NCBI GenBank assembly: GCA_009922405.1
Contig: RFVZ01000117.1
Coordinates: forward strand, 1 to 7,700
Direction: 5' to 3'
Source: Betaproteobacteria bacterium
GTDB lineage: Bacteria; Pseudomonadota; Gammaproteobacteria; Burkholderiales; Burkholderiaceae_E
Length of the DNA: 7,700 nt
This document shows positions 1 through 5,444 of this stretch, piece after piece. A program made the translations under genes and the position numbers. The notes under the pieces were generated by a model. The model saw nothing but the letters and a program-made list of their open reading frames with translations, did not search any database and was not told the origin of the DNA. The first letter of the stretch is position 1. Every line of letters starts with the position of its first letter.

Positions 1-807
1 GCGCATCGCGTCGCCCCAAAAGACGCCGAGGATGGCGCGCTCGCGCAACAGGGCAAGATTGAGCGCAATCTTCGGGATCTCACCTGCAGCAAAACCGACG
101 ACCAGATAACGGCCACGCCAGGCCGTTGCACGCAAGGCGGTTTCGGCCAAAGATCCACCAACCGGGTCGTAAACCATATCGACACCCCGACGCGCGGTGA
201 TTTCGTCAATGCGGGCCCGCAGGTCTTCAGTGCGGTAATTAATGGTGGTTTGTGCCCCATGGGCTCGACAGAGTTCTAGGCGTTGATCGCTCGAAGCGCC
301 AGCGATCACGTTCGCTCCCATCGCTCGCGCAATCTCGATCGCGGCCAGGCCAACGCCCCCGGCGGCGCCCAGGACCAGAAGCGTCTCACCAGCCTGCAAT
401 TTGCCGATCGTTCGCAATGCGTGAATCGAGGTCCCATACGTCAGCATGAAGGACGCACCGGTGTCGAAATCCATCTCGACCGGCAATGGCATCAATCGAG
501 CCGCCTCGACCAGACACCGTTGGGCAAACGCGCCGTAACCCGGGAACGCAATGACGCGATCACCGGGCTTGACGTGGGTCACATCCGCTGCCACTTCGCG
601 CACGACCCCAGCCAGTTCCGCACCGGGCGAAAAAGGCAACGCGGGCTTCACCTGATAACTGCCCTGCACGATCAGAGCATCGGGAAAATTTACCGATGCG
701 GCATGCACATCCACGACCGCCTGACCTGGTCCGGGATGAGGGTCAAGGACCTCTTCGACCCGAAGTTGATCGATCGGCCCCCAGGCGTGACACATCAGAG
801 CTTGCAT
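1..807 (-). CDS. Quinone oxidoreductase-like NAD(P)H dehydrogenase (MDR superfamily), C-terminus cut by window edge
   Basis: The 269 visible residues read openly from an ATG at 805-807 to the left edge; a family length of about 325 implies some 55 C-terminal residues are missing. The N-terminal GroES-like domain contains the quinone-reductase stretch around residues 37-69 (SVNFPDAL, then FSPGAELAGVV). The Rossmann domain carries the dinucleotide-binding loop GAAGGVG at 148-154 and NYR at 190-192, a position that in this family favours NADPH. The cysteine/histidine ligands of zinc-dependent alcohol dehydrogenases are absent, so this is the zinc-free QOR branch, whose members reduce quinones, enones or 2-enoyl thioesters with NADPH in the cytoplasm. 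The start is chosen because MQALMCHAWG fits the family N-terminus; no convincing Shine-Dalgarno precedes it. It is divergent from the acyl-CoA cluster and may share regulation with it, which is inference. The substrate is unknown; a 2-enoyl-CoA reductase role is possible but unproven. Confidence 0.9.
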   Translation of the reverse strand, partial: MQALMCHAWGPIDQLRVEEVLDPHPGPGQAVVDVHAASVNFPDALIVQGSYQVKPALPFSPGAELAGVVREVAADVTHVKPGDRVIAFPGYGAFAQRCLVEAARLMPLPVEMDFDTGASFMLTYGTSIHALRTIGKLQAGETLLVLGAAGGVGLAAIEIARAMGANVIAGASSDQRLELCRAHGAQTTINYRTEDLRARIDEITARRGVDMVYDPVGGSLAETALRATAWRGRYLVVGFAAGEIPKIALNLALLRERAILGVFWGDAMR

Positions 808-837
808 GTTGACTATCCAATTAATGAGAGGGGCGGG

Positions 838-857
838 TTGACCACGATTGACCGCGA
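838..857 (+). repeat. 10-bp tandem direct repeat, possible operator half-sites
   Basis: TTGACCACGA (838-847) is followed immediately by TTGACCGCGA (848-857), nine of ten positions identical. A related TTGACTATCC starts at 809, 29 bp upstream of the first copy. The roughly helical-turn spacing (10 and 29 bp) would place the motifs on similar faces of the DNA. This could be a regulator site in the divergent promoter, or TTGACC may simply be a -35 element that occurs twice by chance. Function is inferred from location only. Confidence 0.3.
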
Positions 858-911
858 GACAACGCAGGCGATACCGTGTCCGAGAAGTCACAGAACTGTA
901 TCGCGAATTTT

Positions 912-917
912 GAGGAG
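912..917 (+). promoter_or_regulatory. Ribosome binding site of the SDR gene
   Basis: GAGGAG lies 7 nt before the ATG at 925. It is the best Shine-Dalgarno in the window. It settles the start of the dehydrogenase, whose frame is also open far upstream through DNA that actually encodes the opposite-strand gene. Confidence 0.8.
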
Positions 918-924
918 CGGATTC

Positions 925-1698
925 ATGAGCGTGAAAGCCTTATTTGATTTGACCGGCCGGGTCGCACTGGTCACTGGCGCTTCGCGCGGTCTTGGCCTGC
1001 AAATGGCCGAGGCCCTGGGTGAGATGGGCTGCAAGCTCGCGATCTGTGCGCGCAAACCCGTTGAACTCGCTGAGGCGCAGGCCAAACTCGAGGCTCAGGG
1101 TTTCGAAGTGTTGGCAGTCCCCTGCGACTTGAGCCAGGCGTCCAACGTCGCGCCTCTGGTCGACGCCGTACTCGAACGATTTGGAACGATCGATATTCTG
1201 GTGAATAACGCGGGCGCAACCTGGGGAGCACCCACCGCGAACTATCCGGATGAGGCCTGGCGCAAAGTGATGACGCTCAACGTCGACGCCCCGTTTTACC
1301 TCTCGCGTGAGGTGGGTCGTCGCGTGATGATCCCAGCCGGTCGCGGCAAGATCATTAACCTCGCATCGATTGCGGGATTGCGGGGAAACCCACCTGGGAT
1401 GCAAACCATCGCCTACAACACGTCCAAAGCCGCGCTAATCAATTTTACCCGCGCGCTGGCGGCCGAGTGGGGCGAATTCGGGATCAATGTGAATGCAATT
1501 TGCCCGGGATTCTTTCCCTCAAAAATGGCCAACGCGCTGATCGAAAAATTTGCCGATTCGTTGATGGCCCGCACGCCCCTGCGGCGCATTGGCGGCGAAG
1601 AGGATCTGAAGGGCGCCGTGGTCTTTCTGGCCAGTGATGCCGCCCGCCACATCACTGGGCAGGCGATTGCCGTCGATGGCGGTTCGAGCATCATCTGA
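925..1698 (+). CDS. Short-chain dehydrogenase/reductase (classical SDR)
   Basis: A 257-residue classical SDR of typical length. The cofactor motif TGASRGLG is at residues 17-24, and Arg43 after the second strand (CARK) suggests NADP(H). NNAG is at 94-97. The catalytic tetrad Asn119, Ser148, Tyr164 and Lys168 is complete (YNTSK). The C-terminus has the usual CPGFFPSKM turn and an ITGQAIAVDGG ending. It should catalyse reversible oxidation of a hydroxyl or reduction of a ketone in the cytoplasm. First gene of the cluster, it ends 5 nt before the ligase start, so the two are probably co-translated. In the P. putida levulinate pathway an SDR (LvaD) reduces levulinyl-CoA to 4-hydroxyvaleryl-CoA, and by context this protein may do the equivalent. 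A 3-hydroxyacyl-CoA dehydrogenase or 3-oxoacyl-ACP reductase role cannot be excluded. The frame is open upstream to about 283, but the GAGGAG site and family N-terminus place the start at 925. Confidence 0.93.
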   Translation: MSVKALFDLTGRVALVTGASRGLGLQMAEALGEMGCKLAICARKPVELAEAQAKLEAQGFEVLAVPCDLSQASNVAPLVDAVLERFGTIDILVNNAGATWGAPTANYPDEAWRKVMTLNVDAPFYLSREVGRRVMIPAGRGKIINLASIAGLRGNPPGMQTIAYNTSKAALINFTRALAAEWGEFGINVNAICPGFFPSKMANALIEKFADSLMARTPLRRIGGEEDLKGAVVFLASDAARHITGQAIAVDGGSSII

Positions 1699-1701
1699 GG
1701 T
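1697..1701 (+). promoter_or_regulatory. Possible ribosome binding site of the ligase, overlapping the SDR stop
   Basis: GAGGT overlaps the TGA stop of the SDR gene (1696-1698). It sits only 2 nt before the ATG at 1704 but 11 nt before the in-frame ATG at 1713. Neither spacing is ideal, so the ligase start is ambiguous between them; 1713 may be the better used one. The arrangement suggests translational coupling with the SDR gene. Confidence 0.45.
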
Positions 1702-1703
1702 CG

Positions 1704-3509
1704 ATGATCGCCATGAGTCAGTCCCAGATGAGTCAGTCCCAGATGAATCAATCCCAGCCGAGCATGTTGCCGGGTTCGCCCGGTTCGCCTGATTCACCCC
1801 ATTGGCTGCATTGGCCACCTGGACTGCCACGAACCGTTTCAGTGCCCGAAACGGATCTCTACGCCAACGTCGAAATCTCGGCATTGCGATGGCCCGACAA
1901 ACCTTTCATTATTTTTTATGACAGCGCCCTGACGTTCGCTCAATTCAAGGACGAATGCGAAGCGCTGGCGGGTTATCTGCAAGGCCCCTGTGGCGTTCGC
2001 GCGGGCGACCGGGTCATTCTTTTTTTACAGAATAGTCCTCAATTCATTATTAGTTTTTACGCCATTCTTCGTGCCGGTGCGATTGTGGTTCCGGTCAATC
2101 CGATGAACCGTGCCGAGGAACTCGCGCACATGGTTCGGGACTCGGGCTCGACCGTTGCAATCGTTGCGCAAAACCTGTTGGCTGAGGTTACATCTGAGGT
2201 TACATCTGAGGTCGCATCTGAGGTTGCACCGTCGTCCGGCCAATTGCTCCAGCACGTGGTGGTGGCCTCTTACTCCGACTATCTGAAGACGCCGACCGAT
2301 CTGAACGTCCCGGATTTTGTTCGCGCGCCGCGCGCAGAAACCACGATCCGCTCAACGACCACCTTCACGGCCTGGTCCAGTGCGCTGGGGGCCGGTTTGC
2401 GCGCAAGCGAACGATCTTCGAAGCCTGATGATCTCTGCGTCATGCCCTATACCTCGGGGACCACGGGCAATCCGAAAGGTTGCATGCATACGCACCGCAG
2501 CGTGATGCATAACGCCGTCGTTCCGCTCTCGTGGTTCGGTACCCATCAGGATCTCGTCTTCCTCGCATCCCTGCCCTTTTTTCATGTCACTGGCATGCAG
2601 GGCAGCATGAATGGTCCGCTGTATCTCGGTGCGACCGTCGTCGTACTGGCGCGCTGGGACCGCGAGGTGGCGCTACGCTGTATCGAGCGCCACCGGATTA
2701 ATGCGCTCAGTATGATCGCCGCTATGGTCGTGGACTTTCTTGCCCACCCCCAACTCGAGACCTTTGATCTGTCCAGCGTCCAGCGCATCAACGGTGGCGG
2801 CGCAGCCATGCCGGAGGCCGTTGCCGGCCGCCTGCATCAACTGCTTGGCCTCTCGTATGTCGAAGGCTACGGGATGACCGAAACAATCGCCCCGACGCAC
2901 CTCAACCCACCTCACCGTCCGAAACGACAATGCCTGGGTATCCCATTTGTGGGCGTTGATTCACGCGTGATTGACCCGACCACACTCGTCGAATGCCCGC
3001 AGGGCGAAACCGGCGAGATCGTCGTTCATGGCCCCCCGATCATGCAGGGTTACTGGAATAAGCCCGAGGCCAACGAGGAATCCTTCATCATCATCGAAGG
3101 CAAGCGATTCCTGCGCACAGGCGATCTCGGTCGCGTCGATGAGGATGGTTATTTTTTCATGGTCGATCGGCTTAAACGCATGATCAATGCATCGGGCTTC
3201 AAAGTCTGGCCTGCTGAGGTCGAGTCGCTCCTCTATGCCCACCCGGCAATTCACGAGGCCTGCATCATTGCAGCACCCGATCCTGTTCGCGGCGAGACTG
3301 TCAAAGCGGTGGTGGTCTTGCGCCCGGCTTTTGTGAATACCGTGGATGAATCAGCGATCATCGAGTGGGCGCGCGCCCACATGGCCGCCTACAAAGTGCC
3401 GCGCCAGGTCGAGTTCATGGCGAGCCTGCCCAAATCAGGGACGGGTAAAGTTCAGTGGCGACTTCTCCAAGATCGGGAACGAGATCGGACCACAACATCC
3501 TTATCCTAG
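1704..3509 (+). CDS. Acyl-CoA synthetase (AMP-forming, class I adenylate-forming enzyme)
   Basis: A 601-residue fatty-acid/carboxylic-acid CoA ligase: ATP activates the acid to an acyl-AMP, which is then transferred to CoA. Counting from 1704, the core motifs are all present: P-loop YTSGTTGNPKG (249-259), YGMTE (389-393), RTGDLG (471-476, Asp474 for the ribose), hinge DRLKRM (488-493) with Lys500 shortly after, and PKSGTGK (576-582) with catalytic Lys582. The C-terminal AMP-binding_C domain is complete. By context it activates the acid consumed by the cluster, the role LvaE has for levulinate; the chain length preferred cannot be read here. Odd features are a low-complexity N-terminal tail (MSQSQ repeats, then PGSPGSPDSP and HWLHWP) and an EVTSEVTSEVASEV run at 161-174, all encoded by near-perfect tandem DNA repeats. 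Alternative starts are ATG 1713, 1728, 1743 or 1764. The local stretch around 1905-2065 is noticeably AT-rich. Confidence 0.93.
   Translation: MIAMSQSQMSQSQMNQSQPSMLPGSPGSPDSPHWLHWPPGLPRTVSVPETDLYANVEISALRWPDKPFIIFYDSALTFAQFKDECEALAGYLQGPCGVRAGDRVILFLQNSPQFIISFYAILRAGAIVVPVNPMNRAEELAHMVRDSGSTVAIVAQNLLAEVTSEVTSEVASEVAPSSGQLLQHVVVASYSDYLKTPTDLNVPDFVRAPRAETTIRSTTTFTAWSSALGAGLRASERSSKPDDLCVMPYTSGTTGNPKGCMHTHRSVMHNAVVPLSWFGTHQDLVFLASLPFFHVTGMQGSMNGPLYLGATVVVLARWDREVALRCIERHRINALSMIAAMVVDFLAHPQLETFDLSSVQRINGGGAAMPEAVAGRLHQLLGLSYVEGYGMTETIAPTHLNPPHRPKRQCLGIPFVGVDSRVIDPTTLVECPQGETGEIVVHGPPIMQGYWNKPEANEESFIIIEGKRFLRTGDLGRVDEDGYFFMVDRLKRMINASGFKVWPAEVESLLYAHPAIHEACIIAAPDPVRGETVKAVVVLRPAFVNTVDESAIIEWARAHMAAYKVPRQVEFMASLPKSGTGKVQWRLLQDRERDRTTTSLS
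1713..1757 (+). repeat. 15-bp tandem repeat, three copies, at the ligase 5' end
   Basis: ATGAGTCAGTCCCAG occurs at 1713-1727 and identically at 1728-1742; the third copy, ATGAATCAATCCCAG (1743-1757), differs at two positions. Each copy encodes MSQSQ or MNQSQ, so each begins with a potential start codon. The unit is a multiple of three and keeps the frame. The near-identity suggests recent slippage duplication in a dispensable tail. Confidence 0.9.
1773..1817 (+). repeat. Two adjoining 9-bp tandem repeats in the ligase N-terminal tail
   Basis: GGTTCGCCC, GGTTCGCCT and GATTCACCC follow each other at 1773-1799 (Gly/Asp-Ser-Pro units). They are followed by CATTGGCTG and CATTGGCCA at 1800-1817 (His-Trp-Leu/Pro). 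All units keep the reading frame. The tract lies ahead of the conserved enzyme domain, which begins near the ETDLYANV region. Confidence 0.8.
2184..2231 (+). repeat. 12-bp tandem repeat, four copies, inside the ligase
   Basis: GAGGTTACATCT at 2184-2195 is repeated identically at 2196-2207. GAGGTCGCATCT (2208-2219) and GAGGTTGCACCG (2220-2231) are diverged copies. They encode Glu-Val-(Thr/Ala)-(Ser/Pro) units at residues 161-176, in the segment before the P-loop where family members vary in length. It probably forms an enlarged surface loop. Confidence 0.9.
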
Positions 3510-3586
3510 AATGGCGGGGGTTGGCTCCGACGACGAGCCCGTCCTATCCGCCACCGAACCTCGCAGATCACCACCCGCCTCCTGAA

Positions 3587-5389
3587 ATGTTCCACTTCAC
3601 CCCGCCCGAGCGCCGCCGTATTTACCTGATGCGCCACGGCAGCGTGACCTACTTTGCACCCGATGGTTCACCCTTCGACCCGATCACGATCGCGCTCGAC
3701 GCAGAAGGGCGTGAACAAGCAGACGCAGCTGGTCGATTGTTTGGCGCGGAATCCGTCCGCTTCGATCGGGTAATCACGAGCGGCCTGAACCGGACGGTCG
3801 AAACCGCCACGCGCGTTCTTGCCGCCGCCGACCACCCAGAAGTGTTAGTCGAAGCGTGGCCCGAACTCGAAGAAATTCGTGGCGGTCATCTCAGTTCGAT
3901 CGCCGACCAGGACTTGCGTCAATCGTTCTTGGGCGCGTTCGAGGGGACGGTCGATGAAGAGGCCCGATTCCTGGGCGGTGAATCGATTGGCGAGTTGATG
4001 GATCGGGTCCATCCCGCGATCGTTCGTTTGCGCGCTGATCCGACCTGGCGCACCGTCTTGCTGGTCTTGCACGGTGGCGTCAATCGGGTGGTGTTGTCGT
4101 ATGCGTTGACCGGTAGCCGAACGCTCATGGGCGGTCTCTCACAGGCACCCGCGTGTATTAATGCACTCGACGTGGGCGAGACAGAACGCGACTGGATCAT
4201 CCGTCATGTAAACCTTTCGGCAGTCGATCTGTTGCAGCCCAACCTTCGTCATTCGACGATGGAAAACCTGCTGATGCAGTATCTGACGTGGCGCAAGACC
4301 GCCGCAGCCAACGCCTTTGTCGGTACCAAACCCATGGCCGATAGTCATCGGTTTGAGATCGAATCGCTCGAGGCCTGGGCCCGAGCAAATGTTCCCGAGG
4401 CCCAACACGGTCTCGAAGTCACGCAATTCAAAGGCGGACAATCCAACCCGACCTATATGGTCACCGCGCGGGGCTTTGGCGCCGGCGCGGGCCAACCCAA
4501 GCGCTGGGTCATGCGCACCAAACCCGGTCCGGCCGCCAAACTACTACCCTCTGCGCATGCCATCGAGCGTGAATTCCGGGTCCAGCAAGGCCTCGCCAAT
4601 ACGGACGTTCCGGTTGCGAAGATGGTAGCCCTGTGCGAAGACGAATCCGTAATTGGTAGATCGTTCTACTGGATGGAACATGTCGATGGCCGCGTCCTCT
4701 GGGACCCTAGCCTACCAGGGTTCTCCACCACCGAACGATCGGCCATTTTTGATGACATGAATCGAGTCATCGCAGCGCTCCACCAGGTGGATTACACCGC
4801 CATCGGGTTGGGTGATTTTGGCCGCCCGGGCAATTATTTTGAACGCCAGATCGCGCGCTGGACCAAACAGTATCGGGCCAGCGAGACCGAAAAAATTGAT
4901 GCCATGGAGGCCTTGATCGAGTGGTTGCCCGCCCACATCCCGGCGGGTGACGAGACCTCGATCGTCCACGGTGATTTCCGCCTCGACAACATGATCTTCG
5001 CCAAGGATGAACCGCGGGTGCTGGCAGTGCTCGACTGGGAACTCTCCACGCTAGGCCACCCGCTGGCCGACTTTTCGTACAACGTCATGGTCTGGCACCT
5101 CGAGCCGAACGTGTTCCGGGGTATGTCAGGTCTCGATCTACCAGCGCTCGGAATCCCAACAGCGCAGGCCTACCTGGACCGTTACCTTCAACGTACTGGC
5201 CGTAACCCGATCGCGCCGCAAGCCTGGCGCTTTTACCTGGCGTTCAACCTCTTCCGGCTGGCAGGCATTCTGCAAGGCATCATGAAACGCGCAGTCGACG
5301 GTACCGCGTCAAGCGCAGAGGCGATTCAATCGGGTAAGCGTGCGAGACCGCTTGCCGAACTCGGTTGGCAAACTGCACGTTCATCCTGA
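3587..5389 (+). CDS. Histidine phosphatase-APH kinase fusion, predicted bifunctional 4-hydroxyacyl-CoA kinase/phosphatase
   Basis: A 600-residue fusion. Residues 10-212 form a histidine phosphatase (phosphoglycerate-mutase-like) domain: RHG at 16-18 with nucleophile His17, Arg69 in SGLNRTVETA, acidic WPELEE at 91-96 and second His162 in LVLHGG. A linker of about 40 residues follows. Residues 255-600 form an APH/ACAD11-type kinase: GGQSNPTY (283-290), Lys312 in MRTKPG, HGDFRLDN (461-468) with catalytic Asp463 and Asn468, and metal-binding Asp483 in LDWELSTLGHPLAD. Related kinases (LvaA, the APH domain of ACAD10/11) phosphorylate the 4-hydroxyl of 4-hydroxyacyl-CoA; the ACAD encoded next would take the product. 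What the phosphatase removes is unknown. The frame is continuous across the junction, and in-frame ATGs at 4259 and 4334 lack Shine-Dalgarno sites, which favours a real fusion. The ATG at 3587 fits the phosphatase N-terminus but has no clear ribosome site; the frame also opens upstream from a GTG at 3455, inside the ligase gene. Confidence 0.88.
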   Translation: MFHFTPPERRRIYLMRHGSVTYFAPDGSPFDPITIALDAEGREQADAAGRLFGAESVRFDRVITSGLNRTVETATRVLAAADHPEVLVEAWPELEEIRGGHLSSIADQDLRQSFLGAFEGTVDEEARFLGGESIGELMDRVHPAIVRLRADPTWRTVLLVLHGGVNRVVLSYALTGSRTLMGGLSQAPACINALDVGETERDWIIRHVNLSAVDLLQPNLRHSTMENLLMQYLTWRKTAAANAFVGTKPMADSHRFEIESLEAWARANVPEAQHGLEVTQFKGGQSNPTYMVTARGFGAGAGQPKRWVMRTKPGPAAKLLPSAHAIEREFRVQQGLANTDVPVAKMVALCEDESVIGRSFYWMEHVDGRVLWDPSLPGFSTTERSAIFDDMNRVIAALHQVDYTAIGLGDFGRPGNYFERQIARWTKQYRASETEKIDAMEALIEWLPAHIPAGDETSIVHGDFRLDNMIFAKDEPRVLAVLDWELSTLGHPLADFSYNVMVWHLEPNVFRGMSGLDLPALGIPTAQAYLDRYLQRTGRNPIAPQAWRFYLAFNLFRLAGILQGIMKRAVDGTASSAEAIQSGKRARPLAELGWQTARSS

Positions 5390-5444
5390 AATCATTCAAG
5401 ACTTAATATTTAAACTCAACAATCAAACCAGAGACTGAAACCCA
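5390..5444 (+). other. AT-rich spacer before the acyl-CoA dehydrogenase gene
   Basis: This 55-bp gap is much richer in A+T than its surroundings (for example TTAATATTTAAA near 5403-5414). It could contain a -10-like element for an internal promoter or an unstructured leader aiding ribosome entry. No matching -35 and no hairpin were found. GAGA at 5431-5434 is the only weak Shine-Dalgarno candidate, 10 nt ahead of the ATG. Confidence 0.4.

Larger units (their letters stand above)
808..924. promoter_or_regulatory. Divergent intergenic region between the QOR-like gene and the acyl-CoA cluster
   Basis: These 117 bp separate two divergently transcribed genes, so promoters for both should lie here. 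On the plus strand, TTGACC at 848-853 followed 16 bp later by GATACC at 870-875 is a possible but weak sigma-70 pair (good -35, three of six matches in the -10). On the minus strand no clear pair stands out. I see no sigma-54 type GG-N10-GC element, although the P. putida lva operon is controlled by a sigma-54 activator. No regulator gene is in the window. Confidence 0.45.

Noticed and set aside
283..924. Plus-strand open frame continuous with the SDR, which would add about 214 N-terminal residues
   Set aside because: The opposite strand encodes a convincing quinone-oxidoreductase through position 807, the extra sequence resembles no domain, and the GAGGAG site plus family length place the SDR start at 925.
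2021..2027. T TTT TTA slippery heptamer in the zero frame of the ligase, a possible -1 frameshift site
   Set aside because: The -1 frame hits TAG at 2033-2035, only two codons on, giving a fragment without catalytic motifs, and I see no stimulatory structure downstream. It is most likely a by-product of Leu-Phe-Leu codons.
3455..3586. Upstream extension of the phosphatase-kinase fusion from a GTG at 3455
   Set aside because: It would overlap the ligase by 55 nt and adds a proline-rich segment without family similarity. The ATG at 3587 gives the usual short lead to the RHG motif. The choice is probable, not certain, as neither start has a good ribosome site.
3587..5389. Aminoglycoside resistance kinase
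   Set aside because: The APH fold is shared, but the GGQSNPTY, HGDFRLDN and LDWELSTLGHPLAD motifs and the neighbouring ACAD, ligase and SDR genes fit the ACAD10/11-LvaA metabolic kinases instead.
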